A DNA stretch of 64,000 nucleotides, taken from the NCBI GenBank assembly GCA_002688185.1, contig NZCE01000050.1, positions 1-64,000 on the forward strand, read 5' to 3'. A program made the position numbers and the translations under genes. This stretch comes from Spirochaetales bacterium. Its GTDB lineage: Bacteria; Spirochaetota; Spirochaetia; ARS1246. A model generated the notes under the pieces. That model was given only the letters and a program-made list of their open reading frames with translations. It searched no databases and had not been told where the DNA came from. Position 1 is the first letter of the stretch. Each line of letters starts with the position of its first letter. This document shows, in pieces, positions 26,616 to 36,310 of the stretch.

Positions 26616-28145
26616 ATGGCATCTGGACTCGGAGACGCAATACGACAGCTTGTACACGATCGCGGCATATCGGAAGAGCTTGTCGAAAAAACAGTAGAAG
26701 AATTGCTCATTGCGGCGTACAAGCGCAAATACGGCACTTCTGATAATGCAGTTGTCCGTTTCAGCGATGATTTTGATGAAGTATACATCTTCGCAAGAAA
26801 AAACATCGTTGAAGAAGTGATGGATCCTGTGGAGGAGATCTCACTAGAGGAAGCTCTCGGATATAACGAAGAGTGCGAAATTGGCGATGAGTTGCTCATT
26901 GAGATAAACCCGAAAGATTTCGATCGAGTTGCCGTCCAGAGCGCGAAACAGAAGGCAAAACAGACACTGAGGGAGATTCAAAAGGACACGCTATATTCTG
27001 AGTTCGCGGATAAAGTCGGCGAGATGATTATCGGATATTACCAGCGGGAGAGAAACGGCAATATTTACGTTGATCTTGGGAAAACGGAAGGAATTTTGCC
27101 GAAGCGTTACCAGTCCCCGAGGGAGATTTACCGGCCAAATGATCGAATAAAAGCGATGATATATGAGGTAAATAAATCACCCACCGGCCTTCAGATTGTT
27201 CTTACCAGAACGCATACGGAGTTTGTAAAGCGGATTTTTGAGCTCGAGGTGCCGGAAATCTATGACAAAACCGTCGAGATATTCAAAATTGTGCGTGAAC
27301 CTGGATATCGGACAAAGATAGCAGTCTACTCTAACCGCGACGATGTTGATCCGGTCGGGGCGTGCGTCGGGATGAAGGGTGTTCGGATACAATCGGTTGT
27401 CCGTGAATTAGAGGGCGAGAAAATTGACATTCTTAAATATGATACGGATCCCAGAGATTTTATTCGCAATGCACTTTCACCGGCTGATGTTGACTCAGTT
27501 GTAATTTATGATGATGCAAAGCGCCAGGCGCTGGCGGTAGTCGATGAAGGACAGCTCTCCCTAGCAATAGGCAAGCAGGGACTGAATGTGCGTCTGGCAA
27601 ATCGCCTCGTTGATTGGAACATCGATGTGAAAACAGCGGAGCAATTTGGCGAGATGGATATAGCGGTCGAGTCTAAAAGGGCCGTCTCGGCGCTGTTTGG
27701 TGATATAGAGGAAGAAGAGGAAGAGATTACCAGGATAGCCGAGCTTCCCGATCTGCCCGAGAGAATTGCTGAGCTGCTTTCGCAGAACGGTATTGAGTTT
27801 ATTGAAGCGCTGATCGGTATGAGCTCCGAGGATCTAGAGAAAATGGACGGCATTACTGCCGACGATGTAAAAACCATCCGGTCAATTATCTCCGATAGTA
27901 TCGAAGTTATTGAAGAGGCCGAGGCTCCGGAAATCCCTGAGAGTGACGAAGAAGCTACCGCGGAAAGTGAAGAGGACTCAGATCGGCTTGATGAAGATGA
28001 GATAGAGGAAGAGGATAAATACGAATGCCCCGAGTGCGGATCTGAGATTACAATTGAAATGACCGCTTGCCCAAATTGCGGTGTCGGTTTAAGTTTTGAA
28101 TTTGAGGATGAAGAGGATTCTGAAGAAGAATCTGAAGAAGAATAA
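26616..28145 (+). CDS. nusA: Transcription termination/antitermination factor NusA with C-terminal zinc ribbon
   Basis: 509 aa. Binds RNA polymerase and modulates pausing, termination and antitermination. Order: N-terminal polymerase-binding domain (1-125), S1 domain (about 135-200), two KH domains (about 230-350, with DPVGACVGMKGVRIQ and AIGKQGLNVRLA). A helix-hairpin-helix-like segment follows (PERIAELLSQNGIEFIEAL), then a strongly acidic linker. The last 42 residues add a four-cysteine zinc ribbon (Cys471, Cys474, Cys485, Cys488) and an acidic tail. That appendage is not part of standard NusA. Confidence 0.96.
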   Translation: MASGLGDAIRQLVHDRGISEELVEKTVEELLIAAYKRKYGTSDNAVVRFSDDFDEVYIFARKNIVEEVMDPVEEISLEEALGYNEECEIGDELLIEINPKDFDRVAVQSAKQKAKQTLREIQKDTLYSEFADKVGEMIIGYYQRERNGNIYVDLGKTEGILPKRYQSPREIYRPNDRIKAMIYEVNKSPTGLQIVLTRTHTEFVKRIFELEVPEIYDKTVEIFKIVREPGYRTKIAVYSNRDDVDPVGACVGMKGVRIQSVVRELEGEKIDILKYDTDPRDFIRNALSPADVDSVVIYDDAKRQALAVVDEGQLSLAIGKQGLNVRLANRLVDWNIDVKTAEQFGEMDIAVESKRAVSALFGDIEEEEEEITRIAELPDLPERIAELLSQNGIEFIEALIGMSSEDLEKMDGITADDVKTIRSIISDSIEVIEEAEAPEIPESDEEATAESEEDSDRLDEDEIEEEDKYECPECGSEITIEMTACPNCGVGLSFEFEDEEDSEEESEEE

Positions 28146-28169
28146 AAAGGGGTACTTAAAAGGAGCTGT

Positions 28170-30713
28170 ATGGCTGACGAACAGGAAAATAAGCAGAAAC
28201 CCAAAGCAACCCTTATAAAGCATAGGAAGCCTGCGCCGGTCTCGGAACCGGCTGATGACGAGAAAAAGATAGAAAAGAAAAAGGTCGTCGTCATAAAGAA
28301 AAAAAAGCCAAAGCCGAGGGTGATTGTAAAGTCTGAACCCGTGCCCGCTGAAAAGGCGGCTATTCAGCCGATTTCTTCTGCGGAGCATCGGAGCGGCTCT
28401 GCACCGCGGCCGGGAGTTGAAAGACCGGTTGCCAGGGATGGTCGGCCCGGTGATGTCCGAACCGGCCCGGCTCAAGAGTTGAGGACGGGTCGGCGCGAAC
28501 CGGTGGGACCTCGGTCTCCGAGTCCCAGGAGACCGCAGCAGGGCGGCGGCCAATTTCAACGTGGGGGAGCACAAGCCAGGCAGAGGACTGACAGCAGACC
28601 GCCTTCAGGGCGACCACCTTCAGGCAGGCCGCCTTCAGGCAGGCCACCTTCAGGCAGGCCGTCTTCGGGTAGGCCGCCTTCGGGCAGATCGTCAAACCAA
28701 CGACCTCCGGCCGGCAGGGGTGGAGGTAGGCCGACTTCCGGACGACCTCAGCAGAGACAGTTCGGTCGTTCCGGTGGCGGTCAACAGAGGCCGTCGCAGC
28801 CTACCGCAGAGAAAAAGCCGGTTGGCAAGAAGTTTTATAAATCCAAGAAAAAATCCGCGCCTTCTTGGAAGAAAAGAGAACAGATCAAGGAACGGGACTT
28901 TCAGATAAAAAAGCGCCAGATTATCCAAAAGGCAAATCCCGTGCCAAAGCAAATCGATATCATGGAAGTCATTACGGTTTCTGAGCTTGCCAAGAAGATG
29001 AATTTGAAGGCATCAGAGCTCATCAGCAAGCTGATGGGAATGGGTATGATGGTGACCATAAATCAACAGATAGATGCAGAAACTGCGTCTTTGCTGGCGG
29101 AAGAATACGGCTCAAAGGTCAACATCGTCTCACTTTATGATGAAACTATTATCGAGACCGAAACGGATACTGATGAGGATCTTAGCTCAAGGCCGCCTGT
29201 TGTAACCGTGATGGGGCACGTTGATCACGGAAAAACACAGCTTCTGGATACGATCCGCAAGACCGACGTCGTTTCCGGCGAGTTTGGCGGCATTACACAA
29301 CATATTGGAGCATATAAGGTAAAGGTGGGTAACGGCGAGATTGTTTTCTTGGATACGCCGGGCCACGAGGCTTTTACGCTAATGCGGGCGCGCGGTGCTC
29401 AAGTTACTGATATTGTTATTCTTGTAGTTGCGGCCAATGACGGGGCGATGCCTCAAACGGTTGAGGCCATCAATCACGCCAAAGATGCCGGTGTTCCGCT
29501 TATCGTAGCCGTAAATAAAATAGATCTGCCTGAAGCAAATCCCGATCGCGTAAAACAGCAGCTTTCAGAATACAACCTTATCCCGGAGGATTGGGGAGGG
29601 GGCACTCTGTTTAACGAGGTTTCCGCTCTCAACGGAACCGGGGTAAAAGAACTGCTGGATACCGTGGTCCTCCAGTCCGAGATGCTTGAGCTCAAGGCAA
29701 ACTACGATTGTCGAGCAGAAGGCAAAGTAATTGAGTCTAAAGTGGATCACGGACGCGGGATCGTGGGGACAGTGTTGGTACAGCGGGGGACGCTTAAGGT
29801 AGGCGACGCATTTGTTGCGGGCATCTATCCGGGCAAAGTCCGGGCCATGTTTGATGACAAAGGGAATAAAATCGGGCAAGCTACGCCCGCGACGCCTGTG
29901 GAAATCCTGGGATTTTCAGGTATTCCTGATGCGGGTGCGCCGTTCCAGGTGACGGAAAATGAAAAAACAGCCCGTCAAGTCGGCTTGAAGAGACAGGAGC
30001 TAGAGAAACAGGGCGAGGCTATGAAAGTCAAGAAAATCACCCTTGACAACCTGTACGATTCAATGCAGGACGGCGAAACACAGGAGCTCAAAGTTATCAT
30101 CAAAGGCGATGTCCATGGTTCTGTGGAGGCCTTGCAGACGGCACTAGAGAAATTGAGCACGGAGGATATTCGGCTTACTGTAATTAACGCTGCCGCGGGA
30201 GCGATCATAGAAAATGATGTGAATCTGGCCGTGGCGTCCAACGCAATCATCATCGGATTCCATGTCCGCCCCACGCCAAAGGCAGCCGAGCTCGCCGAAC
30301 ATGAAAAGGTGGAAATTCGGAAATACAACATCATATACGATGCTGTCGCGGATATTGAAGGCGCGATGGAAGGTATGTTGTCGCCGGAGCTCAGGGAACA
30401 GGTCGTGGGCCGTGTGGAGGTGCGCAATACCTTTAAAGTGCCGAGAATCGGTGTAATCGCTGGATGCTATGTAACAGCAGGGCAGATCGGCCGCGGCGCT
30501 GACGTGAGAATATTCCGAGATGGAATAGAGATCCTTTCGGGGAAAATCACCTCTTTAAAGCGTTTTAAAGATGACGCTCGGGTTGTTGAGTCCGGATACG
30601 AGTGCGGACTTAGCGTGGACAATTATCTCGATGTTCGTGTGGGTGACGAGCTGGAGGTGTACGAAGTACGGGAGGTCGCAAAGAAACTCACTCAGGAAGG
30701 CGCGAGTGTCTGA
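28170..30713 (+). CDS. infB: Translation initiation factor IF-2
   Basis: 847 aa. GTPase that brings initiator tRNA to the 30S subunit. The N-terminal 270 residues are basic and low in complexity, with a run of PPSGR-type pentapeptides. The conserved IF2N-like segment [20 protein letters not shown] comes next. The G domain starts at GHVDHGKTQ (349-357), with DTPGHEA and NKID, followed by the domains II, III and IV. AAAAGGAGC precedes the ATG. The 3' end overlaps rbfA by 8 bases. Confidence 0.97.
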   Translation: MADEQENKQKPKATLIKHRKPAPVSEPADDEKKIEKKKVVVIKKKKPKPRVIVKSEPVPAEKAAIQPISSAEHRSGSAPRPGVERPVARDGRPGDVRTGPAQELRTGRREPVGPRSPSPRRPQQGGGQFQRGGAQARQRTDSRPPSGRPPSGRPPSGRPPSGRPSSGRPPSGRSSNQRPPAGRGGGRPTSGRPQQRQFGRSGGGQQRPSQPTAEKKPVGKKFYKSKKKSAPSWKKREQIKERDFQIKKRQIIQKANPVPKQIDIMEVITVSELAKKMNLKASELISKLMGMGMMVTINQQIDAETASLLAEEYGSKVNIVSLYDETIIETETDTDEDLSSRPPVVTVMGHVDHGKTQLLDTIRKTDVVSGEFGGITQHIGAYKVKVGNGEIVFLDTPGHEAFTLMRARGAQVTDIVILVVAANDGAMPQTVEAINHAKDAGVPLIVAVNKIDLPEANPDRVKQQLSEYNLIPEDWGGGTLFNEVSALNGTGVKELLDTVVLQSEMLELKANYDCRAEGKVIESKVDHGRGIVGTVLVQRGTLKVGDAFVAGIYPGKVRAMFDDKGNKIGQATPATPVEILGFSGIPDAGAPFQVTENEKTARQVGLKRQELEKQGEAMKVKKITLDNLYDSMQDGETQELKVIIKGDVHGSVEALQTALEKLSTEDIRLTVINAAAGAIIENDVNLAVASNAIIIGFHVRPTPKAAELAEHEKVEIRKYNIIYDAVADIEGAMEGMLSPELREQVVGRVEVRNTFKVPRIGVIAGCYVTAGQIGRGADVRIFRDGIEILSGKITSLKRFKDDARVVESGYECGLSVDNYLDVRVGDELEVYEVREVAKKLTQEGASV
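28600..28690. repeat. 15-bp tandem repeat within infB
   Basis: About six imperfect copies of a 15-base unit (such as CCTTCAGGCAGGCCG) encode a PPSGR pentapeptide run in the flexible basic N terminus of IF-2. The unit length keeps the frame, so copy number can vary harmlessly. Confidence 0.85.
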
Positions 30714-31071
30714 ACATAGGCTAAAACGAGTAGAAAATCTCATTCGCGATCAGATCAGCGCCATGATTATGAGAAAAGTGATTAAAGATCCGAGGGTTGA
30801 TTCGCTTTTGTCCATATCGCGTGTCAAAGTGTCCAAGGATATCGGATACGCGGATGTTTTTATTTCGGGCATACGAGGTGAGAGGCAAGTTGAGAAGGCC
30901 GTGGACGCGCTCAATCATGCCGCCGGGTTTATCCAGCACAAGCTAAAGGGAAAGCTCCATTTGAGAAATACCCCAAAATTACGTTTTAAAGTCGATACGT
31001 CAATTGCAGAAAGCTTTATCATGTCACAAAAACTAAAAACCATTTCCCCCCTCACTGCGGAGGAGCAATAG
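30706..31071 (+). CDS. rbfA: Ribosome-binding factor A
   Basis: 121 aa. A KH-fold cold-shock factor that binds the 30S subunit during 16S 5' end maturation. Typical phrases are RLKRVENLIRDQISAMIMR, IKDPRV and TPKLRFKVDTSIAES. The start is GTG 30706 with CAGGAAGG upstream, overlapping the infB stop; the frame is open further upstream but that would be inside infB. Confidence 0.94.
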   Translation: MSEHRLKRVENLIRDQISAMIMRKVIKDPRVDSLLSISRVKVSKDIGYADVFISGIRGERQVEKAVDALNHAAGFIQHKLKGKLHLRNTPKLRFKVDTSIAESFIMSQKLKTISPLTAEEQ

Positions 31072-31078
31072 GATCGGC

Positions 31079-31978
31079 ATTTCAAAATATAGCGGCATTA
31101 TCCTCGTCAACAAGCCAAAAGGAATAACTTCATTTCGCGCCCTGCATACGATAAAAAACACGTTAGGCACCAAGAAAGTAGGTCACACGGGAACGCTTGA
31201 CAAATTTGCATGCGGTCTCCTCGTCGTGTGCGCAGGTTGGTGCACACGTCTTATACCGCTTTTTGTGGGACTTCCGAAGCGATATGAGGCGACTATATGC
31301 TTTGGTAAGGAAACAGATACTCTTGATCCGGAAGGTGAGGTTATCGCTACCGCACCTTTGCCCCAATGCAACGAGATATACCAGGCACTCCCGGGGCTTA
31401 GAGGAAAGATCATGCAGGCGCCTCCCCTGTATTCGGCCATTCACGTCGGGGGCCAACGAGCATATAAACTGGCGAGAGAGAAAAAGCAGATTAGAATGCG
31501 GGAACGGGAAGTTGAGGTTTTTGCACTGGAGGTAACTTCATGCAATTTGCCTGAAGTCGATATTGAACTGCACTGCTCAAAAGGGACTTATGTCCGGTCA
31601 CTGGCCAGAGATCTTGGCAGCGCGTGCGGCTCGGCTGCCCATCTCACGAGCCTGAATCGGACCGCAGTAGGCGATTTTATTGTCGAAGATGCGGTGGACC
31701 CAGAGCGTGTCGATGTGCAAAAACACCTAAGGAATCCTGCGGCGGTGTTGGCCGAAATCCTCGGCGTAGAGATGGTTACCGTAAGAGAGGAAGCAATAAA
31801 GCGGGTGGCACAAGGCGTGCCAATAGAGCTTTGCTTCTTTGAGAGTCCGCCGTCAAATGCCGGCATCTTCGGTATGTGCGACAAAAGAGGTCGCCTAAGG
31901 GCGGTTGGGGAAACATCCGACGGTCGGTATGCTTATCGGGTTGTGGCTCCTGACAATGGCGAGGACCACGATGATTGA
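31079..31978 (+). CDS. truB: tRNA pseudouridine-55 synthase TruB, non-AUG start
   Basis: 299 aa from the proposed start. Makes pseudouridine 55 in the T-loop of tRNAs. The conserved N terminus is intact in frame: GIILVNKPKGITSF, then VGHTGTLDKFACGLLVV with the catalytic Asp in GTLD, and later LRGKIMQAPPLYSA and GTYVRSLARDLG. No ATG, GTG or TTG lies before this conserved part; the first conventional start (GTG 31226) would delete the active site. ATT 31079 (giving SKYSGIILV) or ATC 31073, placed 7 bases after GGAGGAG, are the candidates. Eight bases separate the rbfA stop from 31079. Confidence 0.88.
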   Translation: MSKYSGIILVNKPKGITSFRALHTIKNTLGTKKVGHTGTLDKFACGLLVVCAGWCTRLIPLFVGLPKRYEATICFGKETDTLDPEGEVIATAPLPQCNEIYQALPGLRGKIMQAPPLYSAIHVGGQRAYKLAREKKQIRMREREVEVFALEVTSCNLPEVDIELHCSKGTYVRSLARDLGSACGSAAHLTSLNRTAVGDFIVEDAVDPERVDVQKHLRNPAAVLAEILGVEMVTVREEAIKRVAQGVPIELCFFESPPSNAGIFGMCDKRGRLRAVGETSDGRYAYRVVAPDNGEDHDD

Positions 31979-32090
31979 CTTTTCCTGCCTAATTTGTACA
32001 CTTACACGGGTAAGAATGCGTCTAAACAGCAATAGCGGGTTTACATCCCATAATAGTATTGGTTTTTTTTAATTGAATTAAGGAGAGTAA

Positions 32091-32360
32091 ATGTCACTCA
32101 CAAAAGAAGAAAAGCAAACAATAGTAGAAGAATTTGGTACCGATAGCAAAGACACGGGCGCACCGGAGGTGCAGATTGCACTCCTTACCAAGCGCATACT
32201 ATATTTAACGGATCATTCGAAAAATCATAAAAAGGATCACAGCTCGAGACGCGGTTTACTCAAGCTCGTAGGGCAACGCAGGAAATTGCTCAAATATCTT
32301 CAGAGAACTGATCTTGAAACATATCGGGAAATTCTCGCCAAACTCAATCTACGAAAATAG
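32091..32360 (+). CDS. rpsO: 30S ribosomal protein S15
   Basis: 89 aa, exact family length. Binds 16S rRNA early in platform assembly. Diagnostic segments are [34 protein letters not shown] and [20 protein letters not shown] precedes the ATG. The 112-base gap after truB contains CATAAT at 32049-32054 and a T-run (32063-32070), but no clear -35; an operator for S15 autoregulation is possible but cannot be shown. Confidence 0.98.
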   Translation: MSLTKEEKQTIVEEFGTDSKDTGAPEVQIALLTKRILYLTDHSKNHKKDHSSRRGLLKLVGQRRKLLKYLQRTDLETYREILAKLNLRK

Positions 32361-32410
32361 TAGGTTAACGTCATCATCAAATCGATTATCTTTTTCTCAA
32401 GGAAATTATT

Positions 32411-34582
32411 ATGCATAAAAGAATTACTGTTAGGGTAGGCGATACGGACCTCACCCTAGAAACAGGCCTTATGGCCAAACAGGCAAACGGAGCCGTGTTT
32501 GCACGGTACGGAGACTGCGCCGTTCTCGCGACGGTCTGCTGTTCCTCCGGCACTATAGAGGATCTAGACTACGTTCCACTTCAAGTGGAATATAATGAAA
32601 AGTTCTATGCCGCCGGCAAAATACCGGGAGGATTCCTCAGGCGTGAAGGGCGACCAAAAGACAATGAAATACTGGTTAGCAGAATGATAGATCGGCCTAT
32701 GAGGCCCCTCTTTTCAAAGAAATTCAAACGAGATATTCAAGTTGTGCCGACGGTTGTGTCCTCGGACATGGAAAATCCTCCTGACGTTGTTGCAATGGTT
32801 GCGGCGTCGGCGGCGGTAACGGCATCCGACATACCGTTTGACGGTCCTACCGGCGCGGTGCGTGTAAGTTATCTTAACGATCAATACGTCATCAATCCCA
32901 CATTTGAACAGATCCAAAACAGCTTACTTGATATTGTGGTAGCCGGCACTGAGGATGGAATCACCATGGTAGAAGGGGGTGCCCGGGAGGTATCTGAAGA
33001 GGTCCTACTGGAAGCCATTGAGCAGGCGCGGGTCATAGTTGCAGATCTCTGCAAGGCGCAGAAAGACCTTGCCCGGGAAGTTGCAAAAGAAAAGCTCCCA
33101 CTGATGGAGGAGGAGAAGCGCCTTGAAGCCCACAATGCAATCTGGGATTATTCAATGCCCCTTATGGAAGAGGCGTGCTTTATAGAGGGAAAACACAACA
33201 GATCAACCGCTATCAAGAAAATCCGGGAGGATGTGAAGCTAAAATATGCCGAACAGATTCAAGAAGATGACAATCCACTCATCAAGGCACTTTTTGAAGA
33301 TATGGAATATGCCATAGTGAGAAAATCTATTCTCGAGCGTAATTTACGGACAGACGGGCGCGGACCAGAGGATATTCGCCCAATTGCCTGTGACATCGAC
33401 ATATTGCCTCGTTCCCACGGCTCGGCGCTTTTCACACGTGGGGAAACGCAAGCTCTTGCGGTTACGACACTGGGCACCGTGTCCGATGAAAAACTCATCG
33501 ATGATATCGAAGGAGAGAAACGATATGAAAGCTTTATGCTTCATTACAATTTCCCGCCGTTTTCAGTTGGTGAGACTGGCCGACTTGGTACCGGCCGGCG
33601 AGAAATAGGCCACGGGCACCTCGCACATCGCGCCATCAACGCGGTTTTGCCAAAAAACAGCGACTTTCCTTACACTATCAGGGTAGTGTCGGAAATACTC
33701 GAATCAAATGGATCTTCATCAATGGCAACCGTTTGCGGCGGCACCCTATCATTGCTCAACGCTGGCGTTCCAATCAGCAAACCCGTTGCCGGAATCGCCA
33801 TGGGCCTGATTTCTGACGAAGGCGGGAAAACCGTGGTTCTGAGTGACATCCTGGGTGAAGAAGACCATCTTGGAGATATGGACTTCAAAGTTGCCGGAAC
33901 TGAGAACGGGATAACTGCTTTCCAGATGGATATTAAAATATCCGGTGTGAGCTCTGAAATCATGGCAAAAGCGCTAGGGCAGGCTAAAACCGGCAGGCTG
34001 CATATTCTCAAGCTTATGAACGAGACCATTGGAGAGCCCGCAAAAGATCTGTCAAAATATGCGCCGAAAATCATTTCCTTTATTGTGGATCAGGAGAAAA
34101 TCGGTGCAATCATTGGACCGGGCGGCAAGAATATAAAAGCGATCTCGGAAAAATCAAAGGCCAGTATCAATATCGATGATGACGGAAAAGTGCTGGTGTT
34201 TGGCAAAGACCAGGATTCTGCAGAAGAAGCTGAGAGGTTAGTGAAAAGTTTGATTGAAGAACCCGAGGTGGGCAGGGTGTATGACGGGGTGGTTAAGCGC
34301 ATTGTTGATTTTGGAGCGTTTATCGAAATTCTGCCCGGAAAAGACGGTCTCTGTCATATCTCAAAACTTGCCAGAGGTCGGGTAAACGCCGTAGAGGACG
34401 TTCTAACTCTGGGGCAAGAGGTGAAGGTAAAGATAATCGAAGTTGATCGGATGGGAAGGATCAACCTGAGTTATATTGATGCGATTGATCCGGACGGTGC
34501 TCCCAAGACCGAAAGAAGAGGAAGCGGCTCGCCGAGAGGTGGGCCACCCCCGAGGAGGAATCCCAGACACGGCAGGGATTAA
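32411..34582 (+). CDS. pnp: Polyribonucleotide nucleotidyltransferase (PNPase)
   Basis: 723 aa. Phosphorolytic 3'-5' exoribonuclease. Two RNase PH domains flank a helical domain (landmarks: PGGFLRREGRPKDNE, IDRPMRPLF, LRTDGRGPEDIRPI, GTGRREIGHGHLAHRA, and GEEDHLGDMDFKVAGT). A KH domain (IGAIIGPGGKNIKAI) and an S1 domain (VYDGVVKRIVDFGAFIEI) follow, with a short Arg/Gly/Pro-rich tail. AAGGAAA precedes the ATG. It follows rpsO as in most bacteria. Confidence 0.97.
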   Translation: MHKRITVRVGDTDLTLETGLMAKQANGAVFARYGDCAVLATVCCSSGTIEDLDYVPLQVEYNEKFYAAGKIPGGFLRREGRPKDNEILVSRMIDRPMRPLFSKKFKRDIQVVPTVVSSDMENPPDVVAMVAASAAVTASDIPFDGPTGAVRVSYLNDQYVINPTFEQIQNSLLDIVVAGTEDGITMVEGGAREVSEEVLLEAIEQARVIVADLCKAQKDLAREVAKEKLPLMEEEKRLEAHNAIWDYSMPLMEEACFIEGKHNRSTAIKKIREDVKLKYAEQIQEDDNPLIKALFEDMEYAIVRKSILERNLRTDGRGPEDIRPIACDIDILPRSHGSALFTRGETQALAVTTLGTVSDEKLIDDIEGEKRYESFMLHYNFPPFSVGETGRLGTGRREIGHGHLAHRAINAVLPKNSDFPYTIRVVSEILESNGSSSMATVCGGTLSLLNAGVPISKPVAGIAMGLISDEGGKTVVLSDILGEEDHLGDMDFKVAGTENGITAFQMDIKISGVSSEIMAKALGQAKTGRLHILKLMNETIGEPAKDLSKYAPKIISFIVDQEKIGAIIGPGGKNIKAISEKSKASINIDDDGKVLVFGKDQDSAEEAERLVKSLIEEPEVGRVYDGVVKRIVDFGAFIEILPGKDGLCHISKLARGRVNAVEDVLTLGQEVKVKIIEVDRMGRINLSYIDAIDPDGAPKTERRGSGSPRGGPPPRRNPRHGRD

Positions 34583-34587
34583 CCGCT

Positions 34588-35022
34588 ATGCTAACGGTGT
34601 TTTGCAGGGTTCAGCCGGGTGCGGCTCTGCCGACATATGAGTCCGAGGGTTGCGCGGGTGCGGATTTACATGCCAACACTACTCGGTCGCTTCTAGTAAA
34701 TCCTGGTGAACAGGTTGCCGTACCAACCGGGCTTTTTGTCGAAATACCTGCAGGATATGAGGGCCAGGTACGGCCAAGGTCCGGCCTCGCTGCAAAATAC
34801 GGCATAACGGTCCTCAACAGCCCGGGCACAATTGACTCGGATTATCGAGGTGAGGTAAAAGTCTTGCTCATTAATCTTGGGAAAGAGCCGCATCAAATCT
34901 GCGACGGGGACAGGATTGCACAGCTTGTCATTGCCCCGGTAACACGGGCCACGTTCGCTTTGAAATCTATACTTTCAGATTCTCGGCGAGGTGAAGGAGG
35001 CTTTGGCTCCACCGGTATTTAG
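34588..35022 (+). CDS. dut: dUTP diphosphatase
   Basis: 144 aa. Hydrolyses dUTP to dUMP, keeping uracil out of DNA. The five trimeric dUTPase motifs are visible, including GADLHA, RPRSGLAAKYGI, NSPGTIDSDYRGEV and the C-terminal GEGGFGSTG that closes the active site. It sits 5 bases after pnp. Confidence 0.97.
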   Translation: MLTVFCRVQPGAALPTYESEGCAGADLHANTTRSLLVNPGEQVAVPTGLFVEIPAGYEGQVRPRSGLAAKYGITVLNSPGTIDSDYRGEVKVLLINLGKEPHQICDGDRIAQLVIAPVTRATFALKSILSDSRRGEGGFGSTGI

Positions 35023-35023
35023 T

Positions 35024-36310
35024 ATGGCACGGCGCTATACCACAATCAACATCTATATTGCACGCGAGTTCATTTTTTCATTTATTGTAGCATTTTTATT
35101 CTTTTTCTTCATTTTTTTCATGAACAACATCCTTATTCTGGCCGAGGAAGTGCTTGCCAAACGGGTGCCTATTGGTGACGTGATTCTGCTCATTATTTAT
35201 ATGTTGCCTTCGGTGGTGTCTATCTCATTTCCATTCGCCTCTCTCGTCGGAGCGCTCATGGGGGTCGGCCGTTTCTCTTCTGAAAACGAGCTGCAGGCGC
35301 TCCGGGCATGTGGCATATCAAAAAAGCGCGCATTTGCTCCTTTCCTCGTGCTTGGAATTGCTTTCTCGGTCGTTTCCTTTATCACAAACGACTATTTTAT
35401 CCCGTTGGGTAACATCAACTTTGGTCGACTTTACCGGCGCATTCTACTTTCAAACCCGGAATTGGAGCTCGAGTCATTTGCAGTCAAACAGTACCAAGAT
35501 TCTGTGATTATTACCGGAGAGGTCTCGGAACGACGAATCAGCAACATTATTATCGTTGACGAAACACCGGAAAAGAATAAGCGTGTTATATCCGCTTCCG
35601 CCGCCGTCTTGGTGGAAAACGTTGCGCAACAGGGAGTAATATCCCTCAGGCTAGATGACGTATTCAGCCACACAACCGAGACCAATAAAAAGAAACAGTA
35701 TGAATATTTTGAGTCCGAGCAGATGGAGTACAACATCCTCCTCTCTGATATCAGTTTCCCCATTTCCGCTAATCCCGGCCCGCGGGAAATGAGCTCGGTG
35801 GACGTCTATGCCACGCTGTTGGCCAAACGCGATAAACATCAGGTTAAGGTCGACGCTCACGAAGCTTCATTGGAAGAATCACGGTTCGATCTGTTATCTA
35901 AGTACTATGCGCTCGCCGAGGACATAGCGTTGAGCCAATCGGTGTCCCCCCAGCTGAAAAAAATGATGGAAAACGCTCAAAAGGAGCTGTACACCCTCGA
36001 AAATAAGTCGATTCGCGACCGATCTATTCATACTTATGAACTGGAGCTCAACAAAAAGTTTTCGCTGCCTTTTGGTTGCATAGTATTTATATGTTTTGCT
36101 TTCCCGGTGGGAGTTTTTGCGCGCAGGAGCGGCAGATCAGTGGGGTTCGGCGTAGGGCTGCTTGTATCAATCGTGTATTGGGGGTTGCTCCTAGCGGGGC
36201 AAAACTTCGGTTTTAGATTGAACTTTTCGTCAATTCTATCGATGTGGCTCCCAAATCTCATCATACTCACGTTGGGGATACTCTTTTTTATCGTTGGACG
36301 GCACAGATGA
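35024..36310 (+). CDS. lptF: LptF-type permease (YjgP/YjgQ family)
   Basis: 428 aa from ATG 35024. With LptG and the ATPase LptB, LptF extracts lipopolysaccharide from the inner membrane. Three transmembrane helices lie at the N terminus and three at the C terminus around a large periplasmic jelly-roll domain. The ELQALRACGISKKRA segment is the family's LptB-coupling site. An in-frame GTG at 34991, inside dut, adds 11 residues and cannot be excluded. The stop overlaps lptG as ATGA. LptB is not in the window, and many spirochaetes lack classical LPS, so the cargo could be another glycolipid. Confidence 0.88.
   Translation: MARRYTTINIYIAREFIFSFIVAFLFFFFIFFMNNILILAEEVLAKRVPIGDVILLIIYMLPSVVSISFPFASLVGALMGVGRFSSENELQALRACGISKKRAFAPFLVLGIAFSVVSFITNDYFIPLGNINFGRLYRRILLSNPELELESFAVKQYQDSVIITGEVSERRISNIIIVDETPEKNKRVISASAAVLVENVAQQGVISLRLDDVFSHTTETNKKKQYEYFESEQMEYNILLSDISFPISANPGPREMSSVDVYATLLAKRDKHQVKVDAHEASLEESRFDLLSKYYALAEDIALSQSVSPQLKKMMENAQKELYTLENKSIRDRSIHTYELELNKKFSLPFGCIVFICFAFPVGVFARRSGRSVGFGVGLLVSIVYWGLLLAGQNFGFRLNFSSILSMWLPNLIILTLGILFFIVGRHR

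Noticed and set aside
27506..28294. 262-residue Ser-rich open frame on the minus strand
   Set aside because: It is the reverse of the acidic GAA/GAG-rich end of nusA and the start of infB, which always yields open Ser/Phe frames.
28600..28690. Regular short repeats suggesting a CRISPR array
   Set aside because: The unit is 15 bases without spacers, and it encodes an in-frame PPSGR run of IF-2.
31226..31978. TruB beginning at GTG 31226
   Set aside because: This start removes the conserved first 49 residues including the catalytic Asp, all of which are present in frame upstream.
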